Part shown: one piece after another, positions 31,556 through 39,606 of the stretch | Position numbering within the stretch: the stretch's first letter is position 1 | Layout: every line of letters starts with the position of its first letter | From: Terrabacter sp. Ter38 | GTDB taxonomy: Bacteria > Actinomycetota > Actinomycetes > Actinomycetales > Dermatophilaceae | Length of the DNA: 64,000 nt | Assembly (NCBI RefSeq): GCF_024519435.1 | Contig: NZ_JALJRZ010000001.1 | Coordinates: 744,001-808,000, forward strand | Direction of reading: 5' to 3' | The notes under the pieces: generated by a model | Seen by the model: only the letters and a program-made list of their open reading frames with translations | Database searches by the model: none | What the model was told of the DNA's origin: nothing | Translations under genes and position numbers: made by a program

Positions 31556-32563
31556 CTAGAAGGCCTTCTTCATCGTCAGTGCCTCCTCGATGATGGCGAA
31601 GCCCAGGTCCTTGTTGATCTGGACCATCCACGGGTTCTGCTCGTCGTTCATCGTCTGGACCGAACGCCGCTCTGGCGCAAGGCGGCACAGCTCCTTGAGG
31701 TTCGCGACCTTGACGGCCATGCCGAGCCGGTGGCCGCGGTGCTCGGGCAGCACGAGGGTGCCCCACTGGAAGACGACGTGCGGGTCCCCCGAGGGGATGG
31801 AGAGGTCGGTGTACGCCGCGACGACGCCGGACTCGCGGTGCACGGCGACCGCCGTGACCATCGTGCGACCGGTGTCGCGCAGATGCTGGAGCAGCGTCTC
31901 GTAGTCGTCGACGGTCATCGACTCGGGCTCGAACTCGACGTCGCCCGTGGGGGCGTCGAGGATGAGCCGGTTCGACGCGTCGCAGACGCCCTGCCGCAAC
32001 TCGGCGGGCACGCCGTCCACGTGGACGGTGAGCTCGTAGAGATCGCCCATGGCCTCGGCGGCACGACGCTCGTGCTCGGCCATGACATCGGCCGCGACCG
32101 GGAGCGGGATCGAGCGCACGATCTCGATGCTCGACACCGTGAATCCACGGCGGAGGGCGAACTCGCGGTCCGCATGCGACTCGCGGTCGCCCACCGGGAC
32201 GAAGACCTCCGTCAGGAGCATGTCCCGGCCTGCTGCCCGGGCCTGCTGCTCCATCCAGCCGACGAGGGCGGTCCCGACGCCCTGCCGGCGGTGCTGGGGG
32301 TCGACCTCGAGGTGCGACCAGCACTTGTCGAGGTTGTCGCGCTCGGGGAAGAACACGCGAGCCCAGCCGACCGGTGAGCCGTCGACGACCGCGACCACGC
32401 TCTCCTCGCGCTCGCCGGGGAACGAGAAGCGCACCATCTTGAGGAACTCGTCCTCGGTGCGCTGGACCGGCTGCACGCGCGAGACGGACTCGCTGCGCGT
32501 GGCCACGCCGAAGAGCTCCTTGAGCATGACGTCGTCGTCATGGTCGAGCGGGATGATGTCCAT
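31556..32563 (-). CDS. Two-domain GNAT acetyltransferase
   Basis: 335-aa protein with two GNAT folds. The first has its acetyl-CoA loop at HRRQGVGTALVGWM (about residues 90-105); the second at PEHRGHRLGMAVKVANLKEL (about residues 265-285), followed by NDEQNPWMVQINKDLGF. This paired layout is shared with mycothiol synthase and related actinobacterial enzymes, but the sequence is not close enough for me to call mshD. Start is uncertain: ATG 32563 opens a natural-looking N-terminus (MDIIPLDHDDD); ATG 32599 would add 12 residues. It stands alone, divergent from the AbiEi-like gene. Confidence 0.85.
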   Translation of the reverse strand: MDIIPLDHDDDVMLKELFGVATRSESVSRVQPVQRTEDEFLKMVRFSFPGEREESVVAVVDGSPVGWARVFFPERDNLDKCWSHLEVDPQHRRQGVGTALVGWMEQQARAAGRDMLLTEVFVPVGDRESHADREFALRRGFTVSSIEIVRSIPLPVAADVMAEHERRAAEAMGDLYELTVHVDGVPAELRQGVCDASNRLILDAPTGDVEFEPESMTVDDYETLLQHLRDTGRTMVTAVAVHRESGVVAAYTDLSIPSGDPHVVFQWGTLVLPEHRGHRLGMAVKVANLKELCRLAPERRSVQTMNDEQNPWMVQINKDLGFAIIEEALTMKKAF

Positions 32564-32783
32564 CCCTCGACGGTGACACCGCGGCGTCCCCAGCGCCATC
32601 CATTTACGTCCTCTGCCCGCTCCCCCGCGTCCGTCTGCGGCCTAGTTCCCCCACGCCCGTATGCCGCCGCCTCACCCTGCCCGCCGTCCCCACCCACGAG
32701 ACCTCGCGCGCCCTGCGAACGGGCCCCACGACACAGCAAGCACCAGCGCGTGCTCGCCCCACGCAGGGCCTCGGCCGCCAACG

Positions 32784-32797
32784 CCGACTTCATGTGT
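32784..32797. repeat. 14-bp direct repeat, left copy
   Basis: CCGACTTCATGTGT, identical to 33774-33787. It lies in the loop of an 8-bp inverted repeat (CAGGGCCT 32764-32771 with AGGCCCTG 32802-32809), upstream of the AbiEi/DUF559-like gene. Confidence 0.85.
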
Positions 32798-32855
32798 TCT
32801 CAGGCCCTGTGGACAGCGCGCTCGAGACCGATCGACGGCTCGGCAGGCTGGCGAC

Positions 32856-33752
32856 GTGGATCCTGTGGTGGACGCGCTGCGGCGCCTCGGCGGCGTGGCG
32901 ACGCATGCCGAGCTGCGCTCCTTCGTCTCGAAGAGGCAGCTTCGACGCGCGGTGGCGCAGGGGCGTGTCCTGCGCCCGCGTCCCGGCCGATACCTGCTCC
33001 GCGATGTCGACGCCGCCACGGCCGTGGCGCACGAGCTGAGTGCCATCGTCTCGCACCGCTCCGCGGCGCTCGCGCACGGCTGGAAGGTCAAGACGGTGCC
33101 GCCGAAGCCAGAGATCACCGTTCCTCGTGGGCGCAAGATCGCGGTCGACGTTCGGCCGCGGGCGCGGATCCGGTCCTCCCTGATAGACCCAGGGGACGCG
33201 GCCGAGGGCATCACGTCACCGGTCCGCACCGTGGTGGACTGCGCCCGTCACCTTCCCTTCGACGAGGCTCTCGCCATCGCCGACTCCGCGCTTCGGTCCC
33301 GTCGGGTGGCGGCCCGTGACCTCGCGACGGCGGCGCAGCAGGTTCGCGGCCCCGGACGACCGCGCGTGCTTCGTGTCCTCGCGCACGCGTCGAGCAAGGC
33401 GGCCAACCCGTTCGAGTCCGTGCTGCGTGCCATCGCGCTCGACGTGCCCGGTCTCGACCTCCGCCCCCAGGTCGGCATCGCCGTGGCCGGCGGCGAGCGG
33501 GTGACCCCGGACCTCGTCGACGTGGCGCTGGGAATCGTCGTCGAGGCAGACAGCCACGAGTTCCACACCGGCAGAGAGCAGCTCGTCGTCGACTGCTGGC
33601 GGTACGACGAGCTGACGCTGGCCGGCTGGGACGTCTACCGGTTCACCCACGAGCAGGTGATGTGGCGTCAGGGCTGGGTCGCCTCGGTGCTCCTCCGCGC
33701 TGAGGCGAAGGCCCGCGCGACACAGCAGCTCCACGCAGCTCTCCAGCACTGA
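32856..33752 (+). CDS. AbiEi/DUF559-type protein: winged-helix N-terminus, PD-(D/E)xK-like C-terminus
   Basis: 298-aa protein. Residues 1-50 form an AbiEi-like winged helix (VVDALRRLGGVATHAELRS, then RRAVAQGRVLRPRPGRYLL). The middle is typical of the family (SHRSAALAHGW, ITSPVRTVVDCAR). The C-terminal 100 residues resemble DUF559/Vsr nucleases: NPFESVLR, TPDLVDVALGIVVEADSHEFH, then DCWRYDELTLAGWDVYRF. The acidic residues of FES, PDLVDV and EADS fit a metal-binding nuclease site. No adjacent toxin gene exists, so it is an orphan relative of AbiE antitoxins. GTG 32856 is the chosen start (CAGGCT six bases upstream). Identical 14-bp repeats flank it. Confidence 0.75.
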   Translation: MDPVVDALRRLGGVATHAELRSFVSKRQLRRAVAQGRVLRPRPGRYLLRDVDAATAVAHELSAIVSHRSAALAHGWKVKTVPPKPEITVPRGRKIAVDVRPRARIRSSLIDPGDAAEGITSPVRTVVDCARHLPFDEALAIADSALRSRRVAARDLATAAQQVRGPGRPRVLRVLAHASSKAANPFESVLRAIALDVPGLDLRPQVGIAVAGGERVTPDLVDVALGIVVEADSHEFHTGREQLVVDCWRYDELTLAGWDVYRFTHEQVMWRQGWVASVLLRAEAKARATQQLHAALQH

Positions 33753-33762
33753 GCGCGAGCTG

Positions 33763-33794
33763 CACCGCGACACCCGACTTCATGTGTCGCGGTG
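33763..33794. terminator. 11-bp perfect hairpin whose loop begins the 14-bp repeat
   Basis: CACCGCGACAC pairs with GTGTCGCGGTG around a 10-base loop. The right copy of the 14-bp repeat spans the loop and the first four bases of the right arm. It lies between convergent genes and probably terminates both. Confidence 0.65.
33774..33787. repeat. 14-bp direct repeat, right copy
   Basis: CCGACTTCATGTGT, identical to 32784-32797; the two copies bracket the AbiEi/DUF559-like gene at a spacing of 990 bases. Confidence 0.85.
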
Positions 33795-33817
33795 GACCTT
33801 CAGACCGAAACCGCCGC

Positions 33818-34783
33818 TCAGGGCCCGAGCTGCTCGACGAGACGGTCGGCGGCGGCATACGGGTCGGTGCGCCCGGCGATGACGTCACGCGCCAGCGCGT
33901 CGACGCCCTCGTGACCGCCGACGTGCCCGAGCCGGGCGCGCAGGGTCGTCAGCGCGATCGTCTCGATCTCGTCGGCGACGCGACGCTCACGGCGGCGGGC
34001 CAGCTCGCCGTTCTCCTCGACGAACGCCCGGTGCTTGTCGAGGGCCTCCATCACCTCGTCAATGCCGACCTTCTGTGCCGCAACGGTTTTCACGACCGGA
34101 GGCCGCCACAGCCCCGGCTCGGTGCGGTCGCCGAGCGAGATCATGTGGCGCAGGTCGCGGACCGTCGCATCGGCACCGTCGCGGTCGGCCTTGTTGACGA
34201 CGAAGACGTCACCGATCTCGAGGATGCCGGCCTTGGCGGCCTGGATGCCGTCACCCATGCCGGGCGCGAGCAGCACGACCGACGTGTCGGCGAGCCCGGC
34301 GATCTCGACCTCGGACTGCCCCACCCCGACGGTCTCGACGAGCACGACGTCGCACCCGGCGGCGTCGAGCACCCGGATGGCCTGCGGTGTCGTGAACGAC
34401 AGCCCGCCGAGATGGCCGCGTGAGGCCATCGAGCGGATGTAGACCTCGGGGTCGAGGGCGTGGTCCTGCATGCGGACGCGGTCGCCGAGCAGCGCCCCGC
34501 CCGAGAACGGCGAGCTCGGGTCGACCGCGAGCACGCCGACGCGCAGGCCGCGCTCGCGGAAGGCGCCGACGAGCGCAGTCGTCGTCGTCGACTTGCCGAC
34601 GCCCGGCGAGCCGGTGAGACCGATGACCCACGCGTTGCCGGCGTGCGGCGCGAGGGCCGACATCACCACGCGGAGGGACTCGTGGCCGTCCTCGACGAGG
34701 GAGATGAGGCGGGCGACGGCGCGCGGCGAACCTGCCCTGGCCGACTCGACCAGGGCGGGGACGTCGACGGATCGGCGCGCCAC
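33818..34783 (-). CDS. meaB: Methylmalonyl-CoA mutase-associated GTPase (MeaB/ArgK)
   Basis: 321-aa G3E-type GTPase that loads and protects the adenosylcobalamin cofactor of acyl-CoA mutases. P-loop GSPGVGKS at residues 58-65; VDPSSPFSGGALLGDRVRM switch region, VETVGVGQSE Mg-binding segment and NKAD base-recognition motif follow. The start is probably the GTG at 34783, 21 bases after the thiolase stop; there is no strong ribosome site, so an earlier non-ATG start is possible. No mutase lies beside it; the natural partner in this window is the ethylmalonyl-CoA mutase at 48643-50724. Confidence 0.94.
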   Translation of the reverse strand: MARRSVDVPALVESARAGSPRAVARLISLVEDGHESLRVVMSALAPHAGNAWVIGLTGSPGVGKSTTTTALVGAFRERGLRVGVLAVDPSSPFSGGALLGDRVRMQDHALDPEVYIRSMASRGHLGGLSFTTPQAIRVLDAAGCDVVLVETVGVGQSEVEIAGLADTSVVLLAPGMGDGIQAAKAGILEIGDVFVVNKADRDGADATVRDLRHMISLGDRTEPGLWRPPVVKTVAAQKVGIDEVMEALDKHRAFVEENGELARRRERRVADEIETIALTTLRARLGHVGGHEGVDALARDVIAGRTDPYAAADRLVEQLGP

Positions 34784-34803
34784 GCGGTGCAGGACCCGGG
34801 CGA

Positions 34804-36009
34804 TCAGGCGGTCGCGGGCACGCGGACGATGAGGGCGTCACCCTGGCCGCCGCCACCGCAGAGGGCAGCCGCGCCGACACCGCCGCCGCGACGCTTCAGC
34901 TCGAGCGCGAGGTGCAGGGCGATGCGGGCACCCGACATGCCGATCGGGTGGCCGAGGGCGATGGCGCCGCCGTTGACGTTGACCTTGTCGACGTCGATCC
35001 CGAGCTCCTTGGCCGACGCGAGTCCGACGGCCGCGAAGGCCTCGTTGATCTCGACGAGGTCGAGGTCGGCGGGCGTGATGCCCTCCTTCTCGCAGGCCCG
35101 GGCGATGGCGCGAGCGGGCTGCTGCTGGAGCGTCGAGTCGGGCCCGGCGACCATGCCGTGCGCGCCGATCTCGGCGAGCCACGTGAGTCCGAGCTCCTCG
35201 GCCTTCGCCTTGCTCATGACGACGACCGCGGCGGCACCGTCGGAGATCTGCGACGCCGAGCCGGCCGTGATCGTGCCGTCCTTGCTGAACGCCGGGCGCA
35301 GGCCGCCGAGCGACGCGGTCGTCGTGTCGGCGCGGATGCCCTCGTCGTTCTTGAAGACGACCGGGTCGCCCTTGCGCTGCGGGATGCTCACCGGGACCAC
35401 CTCGTCGTCGAAGAGGCCGTCCTTCCACGCCTTGGCCGCGAGCTGGTGGCTGCGCGCCGAGAACTCGTCCTGCTCCTCGCGGGTGAAGGCCTGCTCGCCC
35501 GTGTTGGCCTGCTCGGTGAGCAGACCCATGGCCTGGTCGGTGAAGGCGTCCCAGAGGCCGTCGAAGGCCATGTGGTCGCGCATCGTGACGTCGCCGTACT
35601 TGTAGCCCTCGCGCGACTTCGTCATGAGGTGCGGCGCGTTGGTCATCGACTCCTGGCCACCGGCGACGACGACGTCGCACTCGCCCGCGCGGATGAGCTG
35701 GTCGGCCATGGCGATGGCGTTGATGCCGGAGAGGCAGACCTTGTTGATGGTCAGGGCCGGGACGGTCATCGGGATGCCGGCGGCGTGCGCGGCCTGCCGG
35801 GCCGGGATCTGGCCGGCGCCGGCCTGCAGCACCTGGCCCATGATGACGTAGTCGACCTGCTCCGGGGCGACGCCCGCCTTCTCGAGGGCCCCCTTGATGG
35901 CGACGCCACCGAGGTCGGACCCGGAGAAGTCCTTGAGCGAGCCGAGCAGCCGACCCATGGGGGTGCGGGCGCCCGCGACGATCACGGAGGTGGGACGGTC
36001 AGCAGTCAT
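34804..36009 (-). CDS. Acetyl-CoA acetyltransferase (thiolase)
   Basis: 401-aa type II thiolase condensing two acetyl-CoA to acetoacetyl-CoA or the reverse. Nucleophile C92 in NKVCLSG, H354 in [11 protein letters not shown] and C384 in CGGGGQG form the classical active site. The frame is open to 36099, but ATG 36009 fits the family start and has GGAAGAGG upstream; the leader closely resembles that of etfB. A TAGAGT box at 36051-36056 is the likely -10. Followed by meaB on the same strand; divergent from the epimerase. It would supply the ethylmalonyl-CoA pathway. Confidence 0.95.
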   Translation of the reverse strand: MTADRPTSVIVAGARTPMGRLLGSLKDFSGSDLGGVAIKGALEKAGVAPEQVDYVIMGQVLQAGAGQIPARQAAHAAGIPMTVPALTINKVCLSGINAIAMADQLIRAGECDVVVAGGQESMTNAPHLMTKSREGYKYGDVTMRDHMAFDGLWDAFTDQAMGLLTEQANTGEQAFTREEQDEFSARSHQLAAKAWKDGLFDDEVVPVSIPQRKGDPVVFKNDEGIRADTTTASLGGLRPAFSKDGTITAGSASQISDGAAAVVVMSKAKAEELGLTWLAEIGAHGMVAGPDSTLQQQPARAIARACEKEGITPADLDLVEINEAFAAVGLASAKELGIDVDKVNVNGGAIALGHPIGMSGARIALHLALELKRRGGGVGAAALCGGGGQGDALIVRVPATA

Positions 36010-36099
36010 GGGTGAAGCCTCTTCCGACGTCATGGGGGATGTCGCCGTCAACTCTAGTCGCGCCCCCTGCAGGCCCCCGACGAGCATGACCAAGCGCAC

Positions 36100-36124
36100 A
36101 CGGCATACCGCAGCCGTATGCCGT
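36100..36124. repeat. Inverted pair of the GTATGCC motif (9-bp stem, 7-base loop)
   Basis: ACGGCATAC (36100-36108) and GTATGCCGT (36116-36124) form a perfect hairpin between the divergent thiolase and epimerase genes. It ends ten bases before the epimerase -10 box, so it could act as an operator or structural signal. Confidence 0.8.
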
Positions 36125-36134
36125 CACGCCGCCC

Positions 36135-36140
36135 TACGTT
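36135..36140 (+). promoter_or_regulatory. -10 box of a leaderless promoter, epimerase
   Basis: TACGTT, six bases, then ATG 36147. Confidence 0.6.
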
Positions 36141-36146
36141 GGGACC

Positions 36147-36590
36147 ATGAGCGCGACTCCCGACCCCCTCTTCACCCACATCGACCACGTCGGCATCGCG
36201 GTCCCCGACCTCGACGCGGCCATCGCGTTCTACGAGGGGACGTACGGCATGCGGATGCTCCACGAGGAGACGAATGCGGAGCAGGGAGTCCGCGAGGCGA
36301 TGATGGGCGTCGGCGACTCGGGCTCGTGCATCCAGCTGCTCGCGCCGCTCTCCCCCGAGTCGACGATCGCGAAGTTCCTCGACCGCAGCGGGCCGGGCAT
36401 CCAGCAGCTCGCCTACCGCGTCACCGACATCGACGCCGTGTGCGCGACGCTTCGCGAGCGCGGCCTCCGGCTGCTCTACGACACCCCGAAGCGCGGCACG
36501 AGCGACAGCCGCGTCAACTTCATCCACCCCAAGGACGCCGGAGGCGTCCTCGTCGAGCTCGTCGAGCCGTCAGCCCACACCGGGCACTGA
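36147..36590 (+). CDS. mce: Methylmalonyl-CoA/ethylmalonyl-CoA epimerase
   Basis: 147-aa vicinal-oxygen-chelate enzyme that racemises the alpha carbon of 2-methyl- or ethylmalonyl-CoA. The metal-binding start HIDHVGIAVPDL (His14), the repeated half with IQQLAYRVTDIDA and the metal Glu in VLVELVEP are visible; length is normal. The gene is leaderless by its TACGTT box. Neighbouring thiolase and meaB support a role in the ethylmalonyl-/methylmalonyl-CoA route. Its 3' end overlaps the convergent GH15-like gene by 21 bases. Confidence 0.93.
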   Translation: MSATPDPLFTHIDHVGIAVPDLDAAIAFYEGTYGMRMLHEETNAEQGVREAMMGVGDSGSCIQLLAPLSPESTIAKFLDRSGPGIQQLAYRVTDIDAVCATLRERGLRLLYDTPKRGTSDSRVNFIHPKDAGGVLVELVEPSAHTGH

Positions 36591-37823
36591 CGTCAGGCCC
36601 GCACCCGAGCGGTGCGCCGCCAGCTCGGCCTCGGTGAGGACGACGAGAGCCGCCGTCCAGGCGAGCGGCGCCGGTCCTGCGGGGCTCCCGTCCGGCAGGA
36701 CCTTCTCGGGCAGGCTCCCCCACGACGTGCAGTGCCCAGCGAGCCACGTCAGCCAATGCTCTGCCAGGAGAGGGTGGCCGGACGCCGCGGCCGTGTAGGC
36801 GACCATGGCGGTCTCGGGCGTCCACGAGACACCGTCGGACTTCCACTCGACACCGGGGGCGAGGCCGCCCGCGGCCCGCAGGGCGAGCACCGGGTAGTGC
36901 TCCCAGGCACGCTCCGCGGCCACGTCGCCCACGGCGGCGAAGGGTGGCATGAGCATGGTGACGCCCGCATCGAGCCCTCCGGACCGCCCGTGCCGCTCGT
37001 ACGCGGGCCCGAGCTCCGCACGGATCAGGGACCGCAGCCCACGCGCCGCCCGCCTGGCCAGGTCCTCCAAGCCGGTGTCTCCCTCGGCCGCCAAGGTCCC
37101 GGCCGCGGCCTCGAGGCCGGCCGCGAGCGGAGCCGCCGTCCCGAGGGTGACCTGTCGCTCCGGCACCTCCCAGTAGTCGGGCGACACCTCGGGCAGCCGG
37201 GTGCCCGTCGCCGTCTGTGCCAGGACGAATCGGAAGGCCCGGTCGCGCAGCCCGCGCAGGCCTGCCGGTAAGACTCGGCCGGGGCTCGCCATCCTGACCT
37301 GCTCGAGGGACCAGAGCACCCACCCCGCGCCGTCGCTCTGGCGAGGACGGTCGTCCGGCGGACCGGCTCCGTCGAGCCGGTAGCGCGCCTCGAAGCCGCC
37401 GTCCGGCCGCTGCACGCGTGCGAGGAAACCCAGGACGCGCTCGGCGTCGGCCAGGTGTCCGGTCTCGGCGTAGGCCACGGCGACGAAGGCGGAGTCCCGC
37501 GGCCACGCGTACGCCCACGGGGCGTCGGGTCCGGCGGCGACGGCCCCGTTCGCTCGGGTCAGGGCGTGCAGGTCCTGGAGCGCCTGGGCCGCGACGCGTG
37601 TGCGCGCGCCGGCCGCGGGGACCGTGCCGTCGACGAGCCAGAGGGCTTCGGCCAGCGGCTCCACGAGCCGGTCGCCGAGCGCGGCAGGCGCGAGGACGGA
37701 CGTCGCGCGCCAGCCCGCGCCGTTGCGCAGGACCGGCAGCGGGTCTTCGGCGACGAGCAGCGGGACGAGTCCGGCACCGGCCATCACGACCGCAGCCAGA
37801 GCGCCCACCACGGCACGCCGCAC
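36570..37823 (-). CDS. Secreted GH15-like glycoside hydrolase
   Basis: About 417-aa exported (alpha/alpha)6-barrel protein. The chosen start, GTG 37823, has GGAGG five bases upstream and opens a textbook signal sequence (RRAVVGALAAVVMAGAGLVPL); the frame is open to 38042, and an ATG at 37937 would overlap the start codon of the divergent gene. Glucoamylase-like signatures are AYAWPRDSAFVAVAY (about residue 100), SWTPETAMVAYTAAA and WGSLPEKVLPDG, where E of PEKV is a candidate catalytic base. Substrate is uncertain; it may act on alpha-glucan or trehalose-like sugars outside the cell. Paired divergently with a polysaccharide deacetylase. Confidence 0.75.
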   Translation of the reverse strand: MRRAVVGALAAVVMAGAGLVPLLVAEDPLPVLRNGAGWRATSVLAPAALGDRLVEPLAEALWLVDGTVPAAGARTRVAAQALQDLHALTRANGAVAAGPDAPWAYAWPRDSAFVAVAYAETGHLADAERVLGFLARVQRPDGGFEARYRLDGAGPPDDRPRQSDGAGWVLWSLEQVRMASPGRVLPAGLRGLRDRAFRFVLAQTATGTRLPEVSPDYWEVPERQVTLGTAAPLAAGLEAAAGTLAAEGDTGLEDLARRAARGLRSLIRAELGPAYERHGRSGGLDAGVTMLMPPFAAVGDVAAERAWEHYPVLALRAAGGLAPGVEWKSDGVSWTPETAMVAYTAAASGHPLLAEHWLTWLAGHCTSWGSLPEKVLPDGSPAGPAPLAWTAALVVLTEAELAAHRSGAGLTSVPGVG

Positions 37824-37921
37824 GTCCACCTCCGTCCACCCGCGGTCGACCTCCCCGTCGACCGGGCGCCAGTGTGGCACGCGTGGTGCCGACTCGCCCG
37901 AGGATCGTGGCGGTCTGCCCG

Positions 37922-37927
37922 TAGCAT
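37922..37927 (+). promoter_or_regulatory. -10 box of a probable leaderless promoter, polysaccharide deacetylase
   Basis: TAGCAT followed by eight bases and the ATG at 37936. Confidence 0.5.
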
Positions 37928-37935
37928 CGGCTGAC

Positions 37936-38751
37936 ATGGAGGTCACACGCCGGCAGGCCCTGACCGCGGCGGCCGGTGCAGCCGTCGGGGCAGCCGGGGC
38001 CGTCGGAGCCGTGCGACTCGTGGAGCGGCTCGACGAGAACACCCCGCTGCCCTTCTACGGCAGCCCGGTCAGCGCCGTGCGTCCCGACCGATCCACCCCC
38101 TCGGCGACAGCCACGTCGGTCGTCTGGGCGGGTGCGGGCCATCAGCGCCGCGTCGCACTGACCTTCGACGACGGTCCGCACCCCGACTGGACCCCACGGG
38201 TCCTGGCCGCGCTCGAGGCGGAGGACGTGCCGGCCACGTTCTTCTGCCTCGGGCGCAACGTGCGCGACCACGGCGCGCTGCACCACGACAGCGTCGGTCG
38301 GCACGAGCTCGCGAACCACACCTTCGAGCACCCCGACCTCGGTCGCCTCGACTGGTCCCGGTGCACGGACGAGATCACGAGGACGACCCGGCTCATGGCC
38401 GAGACGTACGGCGTGGCGCCGACGCTCTTCCGGCCGCCGTACGGACACGTCGGCGGCGCCGGTCTCCTCGCAGCGGCGGAGTCGGGCCTCACGACGGTGC
38501 TGTGGTCGGCCCAGGCCCGCGAGGACCTCGTGGCACCCCATCCGGACGGCATCGTCGACGACATCGCGTCGCAGGTGCGTCCCGGCTCGATCATCCTCGC
38601 CCACGACACGGGCTCGGACGACCGGCTCATCACCATCGACCGGCTCGTCGCGATCATCCGCAGGCTCCGCGACGACGGCTACACCTTCGCGACCGTCTCC
38701 GACCTCCTGGCGACGAGCAGCGCCCAGGCGACCACGGCCAGCCACGGGTAG
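37936..38751 (+). CDS. Tat-exported polysaccharide deacetylase (NodB homology)
   Basis: 271-aa CE4-type enzyme removing N- or O-acetyl groups from polysaccharide or peptidoglycan. A twin-arginine signal (TRRQAL, residues 4-9, then an Ala/Gly core) indicates folded export. NodB motifs: TFDDGPH with D78/D79, metal histidines H128 and H132 in NHTFEH, RPPYGH and the C-terminal LAHDT. It starts 113 bases from the divergent GH15-like gene, so both could modify the same surface glucan. The last 73 bases overlap the convergent DUF998 gene. Confidence 0.9.
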   Translation: MEVTRRQALTAAAGAAVGAAGAVGAVRLVERLDENTPLPFYGSPVSAVRPDRSTPSATATSVVWAGAGHQRRVALTFDDGPHPDWTPRVLAALEAEDVPATFFCLGRNVRDHGALHHDSVGRHELANHTFEHPDLGRLDWSRCTDEITRTTRLMAETYGVAPTLFRPPYGHVGGAGLLAAAESGLTTVLWSAQAREDLVAPHPDGIVDDIASQVRPGSIILAHDTGSDDRLITIDRLVAIIRRLRDDGYTFATVSDLLATSSAQATTASHG

Positions 38752-39332
38752 GTCGGCCACAGGGCGAGGCGCTCGAGGGCACCGGACCACGTCGGGTCCC
38801 CCAGACGCAGCCCGAACGCGGCGGCCGCGGCCACCATGAGCCCGCCGAGCACGAGACCCGACACGGCGACGACCCGTGACACGGCGCGTGACCGCCGCAG
38901 CGCCTCGGCCGTGACGAGGACGGCGAGCGGCTGCAGGACGAAGACGGGAAGCGCCACGACCGCGTGCCACCCGGGGTGCTGGTCGACGGGCACGAGTCCG
39001 ACGGCAGCGGCGAAGAGCGCAGACCCGACCCAGAGCCAGACGGCGGCCAGCGCCCATCCGCCGGCGCCGAGACGCGGTCGCAACAGCACGGCGCCCGCGG
39101 CGCGCAGGAGGCCGAAGACGATGAACGCGACGTCGAGCACGGCATGGGCCGAGGAGCAGACGTCGATCGTCGCACCCGCGTGACCGGGTGCGCACGTCAG
39201 CATCCCGAGCGCGCTGATCGTGTCGTCGCGCAGGCTGTAGGCCGCCGAGGCGCCTGCTGCCACGACGAGCTCGACGAGCAGGTAGGCCGGCTGGACGAGC
39301 CAGCAGCCGAGACCCGCCGTCGTCCGTCGCAC
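38679..39332 (-). CDS. DUF998-family membrane protein
   Basis: 217-aa integral membrane protein with six likely helices. The DDTISALGMLTCAPGHAG loop after helix 1 and the following HAVLDVAFIVFGLLRAAGA helix match DUF998. No catalytic motif is seen. The frame is open to 39647, but GTG 39332 has TACGGT six bases upstream. The 3' end overlaps the deacetylase gene by 73 bases on the opposite strand, a large convergent overlap. Function unknown. Confidence 0.82.
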   Translation of the reverse strand: MRRTTAGLGCWLVQPAYLLVELVVAAGASAAYSLRDDTISALGMLTCAPGHAGATIDVCSSAHAVLDVAFIVFGLLRAAGAVLLRPRLGAGGWALAAVWLWVGSALFAAAVGLVPVDQHPGWHAVVALPVFVLQPLAVLVTAEALRRSRAVSRVVAVSGLVLGGLMVAAAAAFGLRLGDPTWSGALERLALWPTYPWLAVVAWALLVARRSETVAKV

Positions 39333-39338
39333 GCGCCG

Positions 39339-39344
39339 ACCGTA
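39339..39344 (-). promoter_or_regulatory. -10 box of a leaderless promoter, DUF998 gene
   Basis: TACGGT on the minus strand, six bases before GTG 39332. Confidence 0.6.
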
Positions 39345-39473
39345 TCCCGCGGGCTCCCGCCCAGAGCGACCGGACCGCCACCACGTGCGCGCGGCGGACG
39401 CCCACGGTCGGCGGCGACACCGCATACGACGTCGTGGCGGTCCGTCGGCACACCCGGAGCACGACACGGGGCC

Positions 39474-39487
39474 GTGACCCAGGTCAC
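39474..39487. promoter_or_regulatory. 14-bp palindrome upstream of ccr, possible operator
   Basis: GTGACC-CA-GGTCAC, 120 bases before the ccr start and about 45 bases before a candidate -10 (TACGTT, 39534-39539). The binding protein is unknown. Confidence 0.4.
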
Positions 39488-39606
39488 CTGTGGTGGCCGT
39501 CTCAGAAGGGGCTGCCCGCGGGTCGCGTCTCGCTACGTTCGGGGGCACACCGCACGGGTTCGACCTGTCTCGACCCACCAATGACGCTGCGACGTAAGGA
39601 CCTTCA

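Noticed and set aside
31556-32563. Calling the two-domain GNAT mycothiol synthase
   Set aside because: Domain layout is similar, but I could not identify mshD-specific residues by eye.
32764-33794. Insertion sequence around the AbiEi-like gene
   Set aside because: No transposase motif and no terminal inverted repeats common to both ends; only a 14-bp direct repeat is shared.
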